From NCBI GenBank assembly GCA_964502525.1, contig CAZCXH010000073.1, positions 1-22,462 of the forward strand: 22,462 bases of DNA, written 5' to 3'. The notes beneath the pieces were generated by a model. It did no database searches, was not told the DNA's origin, and was given only the letters and a program-made list of their open reading frames with translations. A program made the position numbers and the translations under genes. Position 1 is the stretch's first letter. Each line of letters begins with the position of its first letter. Source of the stretch: DATLYB01 sp964502525. Its GTDB lineage: Bacteria; Bacteroidota; Bacteroidia; Chitinophagales; CAIOSU01. Shown in pieces: positions 7,548 to 13,991 of this stretch.

Positions 7548-7623
7548 GTTCAAAGTCTAAAATTTAAAGTCTGAAGTTGCTGGAAAGTTGGCAGACTGTC
7601 AACTTTAAACTCAGGCTTTGAAC
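7548..7623. repeat. intergenic hairpin repeat, possible terminator of the receptor gene
   Basis: The 89-bp gap between the receptor stop and the SBBP start is nearly filled by nested inverted repeats. An outer pair is GTTCAAAG (7548-7555) with CTTTGAAC (7616-7623). An inner hairpin pairs AAAGTTG (7584-7590) with CAACTTT (7600-7606) and can extend through a G-T wobble and two more pairs to a 3-nt loop. TTTAAAG/CTTTAAA alternatives allow other folds. It could terminate the tonB-receptor transcript or be a dispersed repeat. No clean U-tract is present. Confidence 0.45.
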
Positions 7624-7634
7624 TTTAGGTTATT

Positions 7635-10463
7635 TTACCATTTATTAATGTCAAAACTGATTGAGCCGTAAAACATGCGCCCAATCATCGGTGATCCGTA
7701 AGCGGTGCGGTATTCGCGGTTAAGAAGGTTAGAGCCGCCAACCGCCAGCGTGAGGTAGGCAGGTTTGATCTCATAGTTGATCTGTCCGTCAAGCGTGAAA
7801 TAAGCAGGAACCTGACCATCACCGAATGGGCTTTCCCACAAATAAGTATCCGACCAGCGGAAATTGGCGTTAAAGCCTAAGTCTTTCCAAATGCGCTTGC
7901 CTTCCATCCCCAGGTTGAACTTGTGCTTGGGCGTGTTGAAGCCGGGAATAAGGTCATCATCAATGTCTTCTTCATTGATGTCAGAATAAGTATAATTGCC
8001 CCTGAAGGTAAGTCCTCTTCCGAAATAATAGGATAAGCCCACGCTGAAGCCCCACGTTCTAACCATGTTATCGGAATTAACAGGAATCTGCTTGAGGTCG
8101 TAATTGCCGGTGATGATGGCATCCACTCCGCTTTCGCCCCCCACTTCCCCGCCTTCATTGGTGATCTGCGCCACCCGCACGTCACCGATGAAGTCAGTGT
8201 ACCAGCTATGATAGAAAGTAAAATCAAAATACATCACCTTGTTGTAAATGGTGCGATAGCCAAACTCAAAAGTGCGCACCTTTTCCGGACGCAATTTTTT
8301 AATGCTGACAACCTCAAGGATATCCACATCCTCGTCTTCCAGCCCCACATCAAGCGAATCCTGGAATTCCTGCACGGAACTGAGCGTATAGGCATCCGGA
8401 TAGCCGTCAAGGTTGCCTACAAGGGTGATAGGTCCTAAATCGAGAAGAATGTATTGGTCTTGCAAAGTTGGCAGCCTGTAAGCCGAACTTCCGGAAACCC
8501 TGAGCGTGTGATTTCCCTGTGTAAATACTATCGAACCTTTCGGAGAGAACTGCGGATCGAAACTGGTGTATTTATCCAAACGCAAAGATACCTCCAGTTT
8601 CAATTTATTGTCAATCAGCCGTTTTATAGCTTGCGTGAACACCCCAAATTCATGCGTGGTTATTTTTCGGTAATCCCCATCGGGATTGTTTTTTCCATCG
8701 GGCAATGTATCAGCAGGGTTGAGCAACGTGTCGCTGAAAATTGTGCCGAATGATTTAGGAAGATAAGCCCTGTATGATGCCCCGACCAGCAGGTTCATCC
8801 ATTTCAGATATTCATCAAACCTGTATAGTCCGTCAACATGAAAAAGTTTGGATTCATCCAAAAACTTTGAGCCGGTTTGAAGATCCGGGTCCTGCGTGAT
8901 GACGTTGAGCAGCGAGTCAAACTGGTAAGTTCCCGGCTTAAACCAGGCACTGTCCGCAACGATTGCCGCCCTCTGATGAGCGGCCAGAATGGAGTCTCTC
9001 CTTATGCAGTCAGCGCAGAAAGTATCACCGCTGATTTGCCAGGTCATTCGTTCCATTTGATCAAAATATTCTGACAGATAACTCGAAACGTATTCCCCGA
9101 CTCCTTCCCTTGAAATGCCGATCGCGGTGAACACGTTGTCATAAGAGTCTCCTGCATTTTCGATGGTGGTGTACGCCTTCGCTTCATAATTCTTGCCCTT
9201 GAACTCCAACTTATGCTGCTGGTAGGTGATGTCTTTAATGCTATAGCGGTTGGTACCCTGATAAACTGCCGTGCCACGGCCATATTTGAACAAATAGGAA
9301 ACCTGATGCCCCGGCTTGAACTTCCAGTATAGCGTAGGGTTAATTCTCCACATCCTGCTGTCATAATCAGCAACATCCGGCTCAAGATATCCTGGCGCTT
9401 TTACAACTTTCTTCCCCGGAGCAGCTTCAGGATTGAAGTCGAGCCAGTTGTTCAGCGCGGTATAGTCATCAACATCTTCCTGCGTCCATATTTCATCTCC
9501 CACAATATCTCCCGGCAGGTAGTTGAGCCGCTGTTTTACAATAGCACTCATATTCACTTCCGGATCAATATCACCATAAAGGTTGGCTGAATCGTCATCC
9601 GCTTCCCAGTCATCAACCATCATATAAGCGCCTGATATCTTAAATCCGAACTGTTTGTTTTTTCCAAAGGAGCGCGCATATCTTCCCTGTATATCAAGGT
9701 AACTCCTTGAACCGCCCTTAACCTGCAGCGCCAACCCCGGAAAGTTGAACGGATCTTTGGTGGTCATGCTCACAACACCCTGCAGGGCATTGGCGCCATA
9801 GAGAGAGGAAGCGGGACCATGGATGATTTCCACGCTCTGAAGGTCCTGATCGTTAGCGCCCATCAGGTTGCCGATAGCGAAGTTCAGACCGGGCGCCTGG
9901 TTATCAATGCCGTCAATATATTGCACTGAACGCTCGGGCTGCGTAGTGTTAAACCCGCGCATATTCACCACATTGAATCCGAAGCTCGATGTTATCACGT
10001 CAATATCGGGAAGAACATTCAACCCCGAATAGAAATTACCGGATGGAGCTGTCTGGATTTGCCTTGCTTCCAGCTTATCAATCGTCACGCCCGATTCGAT
10101 GATTGACTCGCTCACGCGCGAACCGGTCACTACCACCTGCTCCCCTTCTATCACGAAATTCTTTAACGTAGAGTTGAAAAACTGAAATGGCTTCTTCAAA
10201 GTCATCTCTTTGTTCTCATATCCTACATAGCTGATGACCAGCGTCACTTCAGAAGTATCCTCAATATCAAACTTAAAAACGCCATCGAGATCGGTAACAG
10301 CTCCCGTAGTGGTGCCCTTAACCACGACACTGGCAGCCACGAGCGGTTCCTTGGTTAACTCATCTGTGAGCTTGCCCGAAATGGTTACTTTCTGAGCGTT
10401 TACCCATAAGGCACACAATAGTAATGATAAGATAAAACCTGAAACTTTCACAAATACTTTCAT
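7635..10463 (-). CDS. TonB-dependent outer-membrane receptor
   Basis: This is a TonB-dependent receptor that imports a substrate through the outer membrane using energy from TonB. I chose the ATG at 10463 (942 residues). The frame opens further to a TTG at 10487, but only the ATG gives a clean signal peptide (MKVFVKVSG..., cleavage after NA at 23). A carboxypeptidase-regulatory-like beta-sandwich spans about 24-100 (VTISGKLTDELTKEPL through VISYVGYENKEM). EQVVVTGSRVSES follows, then the plug with NMRGFN, YIDGIDNQAPG and IIHGPASSLYGANALQGVV. The 22-strand barrel ends in FYGSISFDINKW with an aromatic last residue. No SusD-like partner is adjacent, so it is not a standard SusC glycan system. Siderophore, cobalamin, metal or peptide uptake are all possible. 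A TonB gene lies 88 bp upstream on the same strand, probably in one operon. Confidence 0.95.
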   Translation of the reverse strand: MKVFVKVSGFILSLLLCALWVNAQKVTISGKLTDELTKEPLVAASVVVKGTTTGAVTDLDGVFKFDIEDTSEVTLVISYVGYENKEMTLKKPFQFFNSTLKNFVIEGEQVVVTGSRVSESIIESGVTIDKLEARQIQTAPSGNFYSGLNVLPDIDVITSSFGFNVVNMRGFNTTQPERSVQYIDGIDNQAPGLNFAIGNLMGANDQDLQSVEIIHGPASSLYGANALQGVVSMTTKDPFNFPGLALQVKGGSRSYLDIQGRYARSFGKNKQFGFKISGAYMMVDDWEADDDSANLYGDIDPEVNMSAIVKQRLNYLPGDIVGDEIWTQEDVDDYTALNNWLDFNPEAAPGKKVVKAPGYLEPDVADYDSRMWRINPTLYWKFKPGHQVSYLFKYGRGTAVYQGTNRYSIKDITYQQHKLEFKGKNYEAKAYTTIENAGDSYDNVFTAIGISREGVGEYVSSYLSEYFDQMERMTWQISGDTFCADCIRRDSILAAHQRAAIVADSAWFKPGTYQFDSLLNVITQDPDLQTGSKFLDESKLFHVDGLYRFDEYLKWMNLLVGASYRAYLPKSFGTIFSDTLLNPADTLPDGKNNPDGDYRKITTHEFGVFTQAIKRLIDNKLKLEVSLRLDKYTSFDPQFSPKGSIVFTQGNHTLRVSGSSAYRLPTLQDQYILLDLGPITLVGNLDGYPDAYTLSSVQEFQDSLDVGLEDEDVDILEVVSIKKLRPEKVRTFEFGYRTIYNKVMYFDFTFYHSWYTDFIGDVRVAQITNEGGEVGGESGVDAIITGNYDLKQIPVNSDNMVRTWGFSVGLSYYFGRGLTFRGNYTYSDINEEDIDDDLIPGFNTPKHKFNLGMEGKRIWKDLGFNANFRWSDTYLWESPFGDGQVPAYFTLDGQINYEIKPAYLTLAVGGSNLLNREYRTAYGSPMIGRMFYGSISFDINKW

Positions 10464-10551
10464 AGGGTGAATTTTTGCGGCAGCCAAAATACGGAAAATT
10501 ATTTAACGAGGTAAGGCAGTATGCGCCAAAATTCAGCAAACTCCTGAGCGG

Positions 10552-11358
10552 CTATCTGAACGCAAATTTGATAGGAACTTTGAACCTGACCCTTACAGGC
10601 TTTCCCTTTTGTTTTCCAGGCTTCCAGTTGGGCATCATCTTTACAACCCTCACCGCTTCCTCATCAAGCGGTTTGAAGATTCCACGCACCACTTTCGCCT
10701 GGGTGATGCTGCCATCGGTTTCAACAACAAAGCTCACGTAAACTGTACCCTCAATGCCATTTTCTCGCGCAATTTCAAGGTATTCCGCATTCTTTGAAAT
10801 AAATTTTACAAATTCCGAATACCCTCCGGGAAACTCCGGCATTTCGTCCGTCCAGTCAATAGGATTGTTGTTTTCCGGCTCATTTCCACCAGCATCCCCG
10901 CTGCCGGTTTCACTATTTCCCATATTCACTGAGGCTGACGCCATGCCGCCACCAGCGATGCCCGTGTCTGCCACCGCTTGAACCATCGCCTCATTCGTGT
11001 CAACCTGTTCTGTTACCTCATTGCTGTCAACAATATCAAACCTGTATTCAGCACGCGCCTTTGGCTTTTTAATTTCCGGCTGCTTTCCGGCAGGTTGTTT
11101 CCGCGCCTCAATGATTGGCGGTGGCTGCAGGTTATCAAGCGTCAACGGAATAAATACCGTAACATCCGGTGGATGGGAATTGAAGCCGCTGAAAAATGAA
11201 TACATTGCCACCCCCGCAGCGGCTGCCGTTGTAAAAATTACGGCTGCAAGCAATGTCCGGTCGTTAATCCTTCGCAATTCATAAGCCCCATAGGCCTTGT
11301 TCCTGCCATCAAAAACAATTTCAATCCATCTCTGGCTGAAAACAATTGTTGTGTTCAT
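10552..11358 (-). CDS. energy transducer TonB
   Basis: This 268-residue inner-membrane protein transmits proton-motive force from ExbB/ExbD to outer-membrane receptors. A cytoplasmic N-terminus (FSQRWIEIVFDGRNKAYGAYELRR, typical of Bacteroidota TonB) leads to one membrane segment at about 35-57. A proline- and lysine-rich periplasmic linker follows (NLQPPPIIEARKQPAGKQPEIKKPKA within 76-101), then an acidic and Gly/Asn-rich spacer. The TonB C-terminal domain starts at about 173 with MPEFPGGYSEFVKFISKN. It keeps the hallmarks NGIEGTVYVSFVV, LDEEAVRVVKMMPNWKPGKQKGKPV and VPIKF. The usual YP in the helix reads YL (AEYLEIA), a minor oddity. The receptor gene lies 88 bp downstream, suggesting a dedicated TonB-receptor pair. 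exbB and exbD are not in the window and must be supplied elsewhere. Confidence 0.95.
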   Translation of the reverse strand: MNTTIVFSQRWIEIVFDGRNKAYGAYELRRINDRTLLAAVIFTTAAAAGVAMYSFFSGFNSHPPDVTVFIPLTLDNLQPPPIIEARKQPAGKQPEIKKPKARAEYRFDIVDSNEVTEQVDTNEAMVQAVADTGIAGGGMASASVNMGNSETGSGDAGGNEPENNNPIDWTDEMPEFPGGYSEFVKFISKNAEYLEIARENGIEGTVYVSFVVETDGSITQAKVVRGIFKPLDEEAVRVVKMMPNWKPGKQKGKPVRVRFKVPIKFAFR

Positions 11359-11410
11359 AGATTAAAGTTTTATTTGAAAAGAAAATTTCAGAGGTTGGCG
11401 GTTAAGCCCG

Positions 11411-11430
11411 TAAAACGCAGCGAGCCTGCG
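11411..11430 (-). terminator. possible Rho-independent terminator after the 11492-13192 gene
   Basis: On the minus strand CGCAG-GCTCG-CTGCG is followed by TTTTA, a 5-bp GC-rich stem with a short T run. It lies about 60 bp beyond the stop codon of the cargo gene and before tonB. The stem is short, so this is weak. A separate 7-bp inverted repeat, ATGACAG (11466-11472) with CTGTCAT (11489-11495), overlaps the stop codon. Confidence 0.3.
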
Positions 11431-11491
11431 CTATTATTTTATCACAAAGAAGAAGTGACTCTAATATGACAGAGATGGCATTGACCGACTG

Positions 11492-13192
11492 TCATCTCAC
11501 CACCGTGAGCGGTCCGTTCAGCGTCTTGTTGACGTTATTCAATTTAATCAGATAGTAATAGGTGCCATCCGTCACGGGCGTTCCCTTGTAAGTGCCGTCC
11601 CATGGGTCGAGATAAGGGGCAGTCTTGTAAATCACATCGCCCCATCGGTTCAGGATGGTGATGTCATTATCAGGATAAAGATCGAGGTTCAGGATGTTCC
11701 AGGTTTCGTTCACGCCATCTCCATTGGGGGTGATGGCATTGGGGATAAACAGCACCTCCCGCGGGTCCAGATCGCGGTCAACGATGATCACCACCGTATC
11801 GTCATCCTTGCAGCCGCGCTCATCCGTCACTACCAGCGTGTAAGGCGTAGTTTCAAAAACCGTTGCCACCGGGTTGGAGATGTTATTGTAATTGAGTGAT
11901 GAGTCAGGAGTCCAAACGTAATCAATCCCTCCCTCCCCGCTCAGTTGCACATCAGCACCGGTATAAACCGTAGTGTCTTCCCCTGCATCCGCAGCCGGCA
12001 GCGGATAAACATCCACCACCAGTTCATTGCTGTATGCGATGCACGTTGTATCCTGTCCGATCACGGTGATGGTATCGCCATCATTCAAGGTTGATATTAC
12101 TAATACGTTGGAAGAATCGCTTTGCACCGCCACGCCATTAATAAAAAACTGGTATCCGGAAAAATCTTCATTCACCAGCAACCTCACCGTGTCATTATCG
12201 CAGATAATCTCATGATCATTCTCCACATCGAACTTCCGGCTCGCGTTGGCAAGGGCGAAGGGGCTGTATGAAAAATCATTCCATCCGGAGATCACCAGCG
12301 AGCTGAGTCCTGCCCCGCCCGCTGCATAGGCCGCAGGGCTGGTGTCTTCCCACCAGGGAATGTTTTGCCAGTGGACGATATTGGCATATTGCCCGTCCTG
12401 CGGCTCCTGATAGGTGATGCGCAAGTCTGCCGCATCATTTCCCGACAGATGAAAAATCCGGTGATAGAAAAACGGGTTAATGTGGCAAATCACCGGCTGG
12501 CGGATGTTGCGGTCAAAGCCCTCCACCGTGGCATCCGCGTTTGCCATGCGCACCTTGAAAATGTTTGGCGAAGCAGCCAGAGGCGCGACATATACGGGGC
12601 GGTAGCGAAGCGTTCCCGCGCTGCTGCCTACGGGATAGAAATAATCCTCAACGTATGACGTGTGGCGCGAAAGTCCGCCATCCCGCAGGCTGCTTACAAA
12701 TCCTGAAGTGTTCTTAACAGCCGCTGTATCGGAATTGGTAACAGTAACGGTATTGGTGTCCATGTTAAACTCGCGGTCGTTCAACTGCATAATTCCTTCA
12801 ACAACTACATCGAGGTCGCCAAACTTGGTCCCGCTGCCGCGATGGTCAAGATCATAATAATGAGTGATGTCCGTTCCCCGGATGCGCTGGTCGTCACCGA
12901 GGAAAACGACCGCGCCCTCGTTGGGTTCGTTAAACCCGCTGTTGCCCGCATTGTTGATCCAGTCGCCAAAAAGGAATACCGTATCCTCATTGTCAAAAGA
13001 ACCGTTCAACTCGCTGCGGTAATCCCCGTGAACGGAGATAAACGCTCCGTCTTTCAAAGAAACCAAAGATCCCTGGTTGCTTACGGAAAGCTGTGCAAAA
13101 ACAGCGAAAGAAAGAAACACAGAAAGAAAGATGATTCCGGCTCGGTTCACAATCCTGGGTTGATGTTGACGTTTAAAGTTAGTAACTTTCAA
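11492..13192 (-). CDS. T9SS type B (CHU_C) secreted cargo protein
   Basis: This exported protein of up to 566 residues has a hydrophobic signal segment (about 19-33, ending VFAQ). A beta-rich N-terminal region contains NQGSLVSLKDGAFISVHGDY and GAVVFLGDDQRIRG, a pattern common in surface beta-helical proteins of Bacteroidota. A middle region ends in an Ig/PKD-like module (about 395-475, with YVWTPDSSLNY and PYTLVVTDERGC). Residues 481-566 form a gliding motility-associated C-terminal domain (LFIPNAITPNGDGVNETWNI, ILNRWGDVIY, PWDGTYKG, GTYYYLI), the type B T9SS signal. No ATG precedes the signal segment. The frame opens at TTG 13192, just after an upstream stop, and the next candidate is GTG at 13150. 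GTG gives a shorter, more ordinary signal peptide and leaves 70 bp instead of 28 bp to the divergent gene. Cargo function is unknown. Confidence 0.9.
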   Translation of the reverse strand: MKVTNFKRQHQPRIVNRAGIIFLSVFLSFAVFAQLSVSNQGSLVSLKDGAFISVHGDYRSELNGSFDNEDTVFLFGDWINNAGNSGFNEPNEGAVVFLGDDQRIRGTDITHYYDLDHRGSGTKFGDLDVVVEGIMQLNDREFNMDTNTVTVTNSDTAAVKNTSGFVSSLRDGGLSRHTSYVEDYFYPVGSSAGTLRYRPVYVAPLAASPNIFKVRMANADATVEGFDRNIRQPVICHINPFFYHRIFHLSGNDAADLRITYQEPQDGQYANIVHWQNIPWWEDTSPAAYAAGGAGLSSLVISGWNDFSYSPFALANASRKFDVENDHEIICDNDTVRLLVNEDFSGYQFFINGVAVQSDSSNVLVISTLNDGDTITVIGQDTTCIAYSNELVVDVYPLPAADAGEDTTVYTGADVQLSGEGGIDYVWTPDSSLNYNNISNPVATVFETTPYTLVVTDERGCKDDDTVVIIVDRDLDPREVLFIPNAITPNGDGVNETWNILNLDLYPDNDITILNRWGDVIYKTAPYLDPWDGTYKGTPVTDGTYYYLIKLNNVNKTLNGPLTVVR

Positions 13193-13220
13193 TAGTCAGT
13201 CAATATTAATTTACCGTTTA

Positions 13221-13538
13221 ATGAAAGTTCTCTCCATCCACGTTTTCTTCGTATTTGCATCTGCCGCCATAGCTATTGCGCAAGATATGCAGCCGCCTCT
13301 GCAAAAAAACGATTACTACCAGATTTTTCTTGACACACCTGCTCAAAAAGTAAACAAGGTAAATTACTATGACGACAGCGGCCCCGTGCAGTTCAAGCTA
13401 TCGCCTGACGGCAAGTCAATCCACCTGCTCGACTACAAAGGCGATGGCGGTGTGAAAGCCGAAGTGGTGAATATGGACGGTACGGTTGAAGAAGTTGTCA
13501 GAAGCAAATGCAAGATCCACAGTTTGCAGGAGTTGTAA
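13221..13538 (+). CDS. small exported protein of unknown function
   Basis: I do not recognise this 105-residue protein. It has a clear signal peptide (MKVLSIHVFFVFASAAIAIA, cleavage before QDMQ). The mature part of about 85 residues is charged and predicted beta-rich, with FKLSPDGKSIHLLDYKGDGG at 58-77 and a single Cys near the end (KCKIHS). There is no membrane segment or known catalytic motif. The ATG at 13221 is the natural start. It is divergent from the T9SS cargo gene with a very short shared upstream region. Its stop codon TAA (13536-13538) is the first part of the TAATA target duplication of the MITE-like element that follows. The insertion has therefore left the reading frame intact, though the 3' untranslated region has been replaced. 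Confidence 0.65.
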   Translation: MKVLSIHVFFVFASAAIAIAQDMQPPLQKNDYYQIFLDTPAQKVNKVNYYDDSGPVQFKLSPDGKSIHLLDYKGDGGVKAEVVNMDGTVEEVVRSKCKIHSLQEL

Positions 13539-13576
13539 TAGACCTCTTTCATAATTCAATTATTCCACCCCCTCGC

Positions 13577-13594
13577 TCCCCCGCCAGCGGGGGA
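13577..13594. repeat. GC-rich hairpin inside the MITE-like element
   Basis: TCCCCCGC (13577-13584) pairs with GCGGGGGA (13587-13594) across a 2-nt gap. The surrounding CACCCCCTCGCTC resembles the repeat at 1-40. The hairpin may be a dispersed repeat carried within the element, and could act as a terminator for the small gene upstream. Confidence 0.45.
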
Positions 13595-13735
13595 TAATCC
13601 CACACGCAAAGCCGGTGTCCCATGACCAAATTGGCATTCTCAAAGCACCTTCATCCTGCTAACCCTTAATGCCTGCATAATATACCGAAACAAGTCAGGC
13701 TTTCGCATAAACGAACTGCAAAACCTTCGGCATTA

Positions 13736-13780
13736 ACCAAGAGTACGTCTCATTCCTTCGGAATTTCGACTACTCTTGGT
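13736..13780. repeat. long imperfect hairpin inside the MITE-like element
   Basis: ACCAAGAGTA (13736-13745) pairs perfectly with TACTCTTGGT (13771-13780). Further inside, after small bulges, GTC/GAC and ATTCC (13752-13756)/GGAAT (13760-13764) continue the stem to a small loop. Such internal palindromes are common in MITEs. A structured RNA is an alternative reading. Confidence 0.5.
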
Positions 13781-13818
13781 ATAACAAACCTCCTGTGAAT
13801 TATGAAAGAGGTCTAATA

Positions 13819-13991
13819 TAGAATTGATTTGACGCGCAACCCTTTTTCAGGTTCAATACAACCCAAATCCGAAGGGGCGATCACAGTGATGAGAACTTTC
13901 CGCTTCCTTCCCTTCACTCCAACACACCATGCGGAAATTTGAAAAAACAGTTGAGAAGAACCGCACCAATGATTTCGACCGATGAAACAAA
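13819..13991. other. intergenic region between the MITE-like element and the SprB gene
   Basis: No gene is supported here. The stretch contains a small palindrome ATCAC-A-GTGAT (13880-13890) and an 18-codon plus-strand open frame (13929-13985) that is too short to call. It would carry the 3' end of the large minus-strand gene, but no clear terminator hairpin with a T run is seen. Confidence 0.35.

Larger units (their letters stand above)
13541..13813. mobile_element. MITE-like non-autonomous element with 18-bp TIRs and TAATA duplication
   Basis: GACCTCTTTCATAATTCA at 13541-13558 is the exact reverse complement of 13796-13813, giving 18-bp terminal inverted repeats. These extend to 20 bp if the flanking TA on each side is counted. 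TAATA occurs directly at both outer edges (13536-13540 and 13814-13818), as expected of a 5-bp target-site duplication. The 273-bp interior holds no open frame of transposase length. It contains a GC-rich hairpin (13577-13594) and a longer imperfect hairpin (13736-13780). The structure fits a miniature element mobilised in trans by a transposase elsewhere. The transposase family is not identified. A duplication of only TA or TAA cannot be excluded because the edge bases are ambiguous. Confidence 0.7.

Noticed and set aside
10464..10487. TTG start at 10487 for the TonB-dependent receptor
   Set aside because: The eight extra residues precede a standard signal peptide that begins at ATG 10463.
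11466..11495. ATGACAG/CTGTCAT inverted repeat as a terminator
   Set aside because: It overlaps the stop codon, has a 16-nt loop and no T run, so a chance match is more likely.
13880..13890. ATCAC-A-GTGAT as an operator
   Set aside because: Short palindrome located at the 3' side of the nearest gene, with no promoter next to it.
13929..13985. 18-codon open frame starting MRKFEKTVEK
   Set aside because: Too short to support and without a recognisable promoter or conserved context, although its lysine/glutamate-rich composition looks peptide-like.
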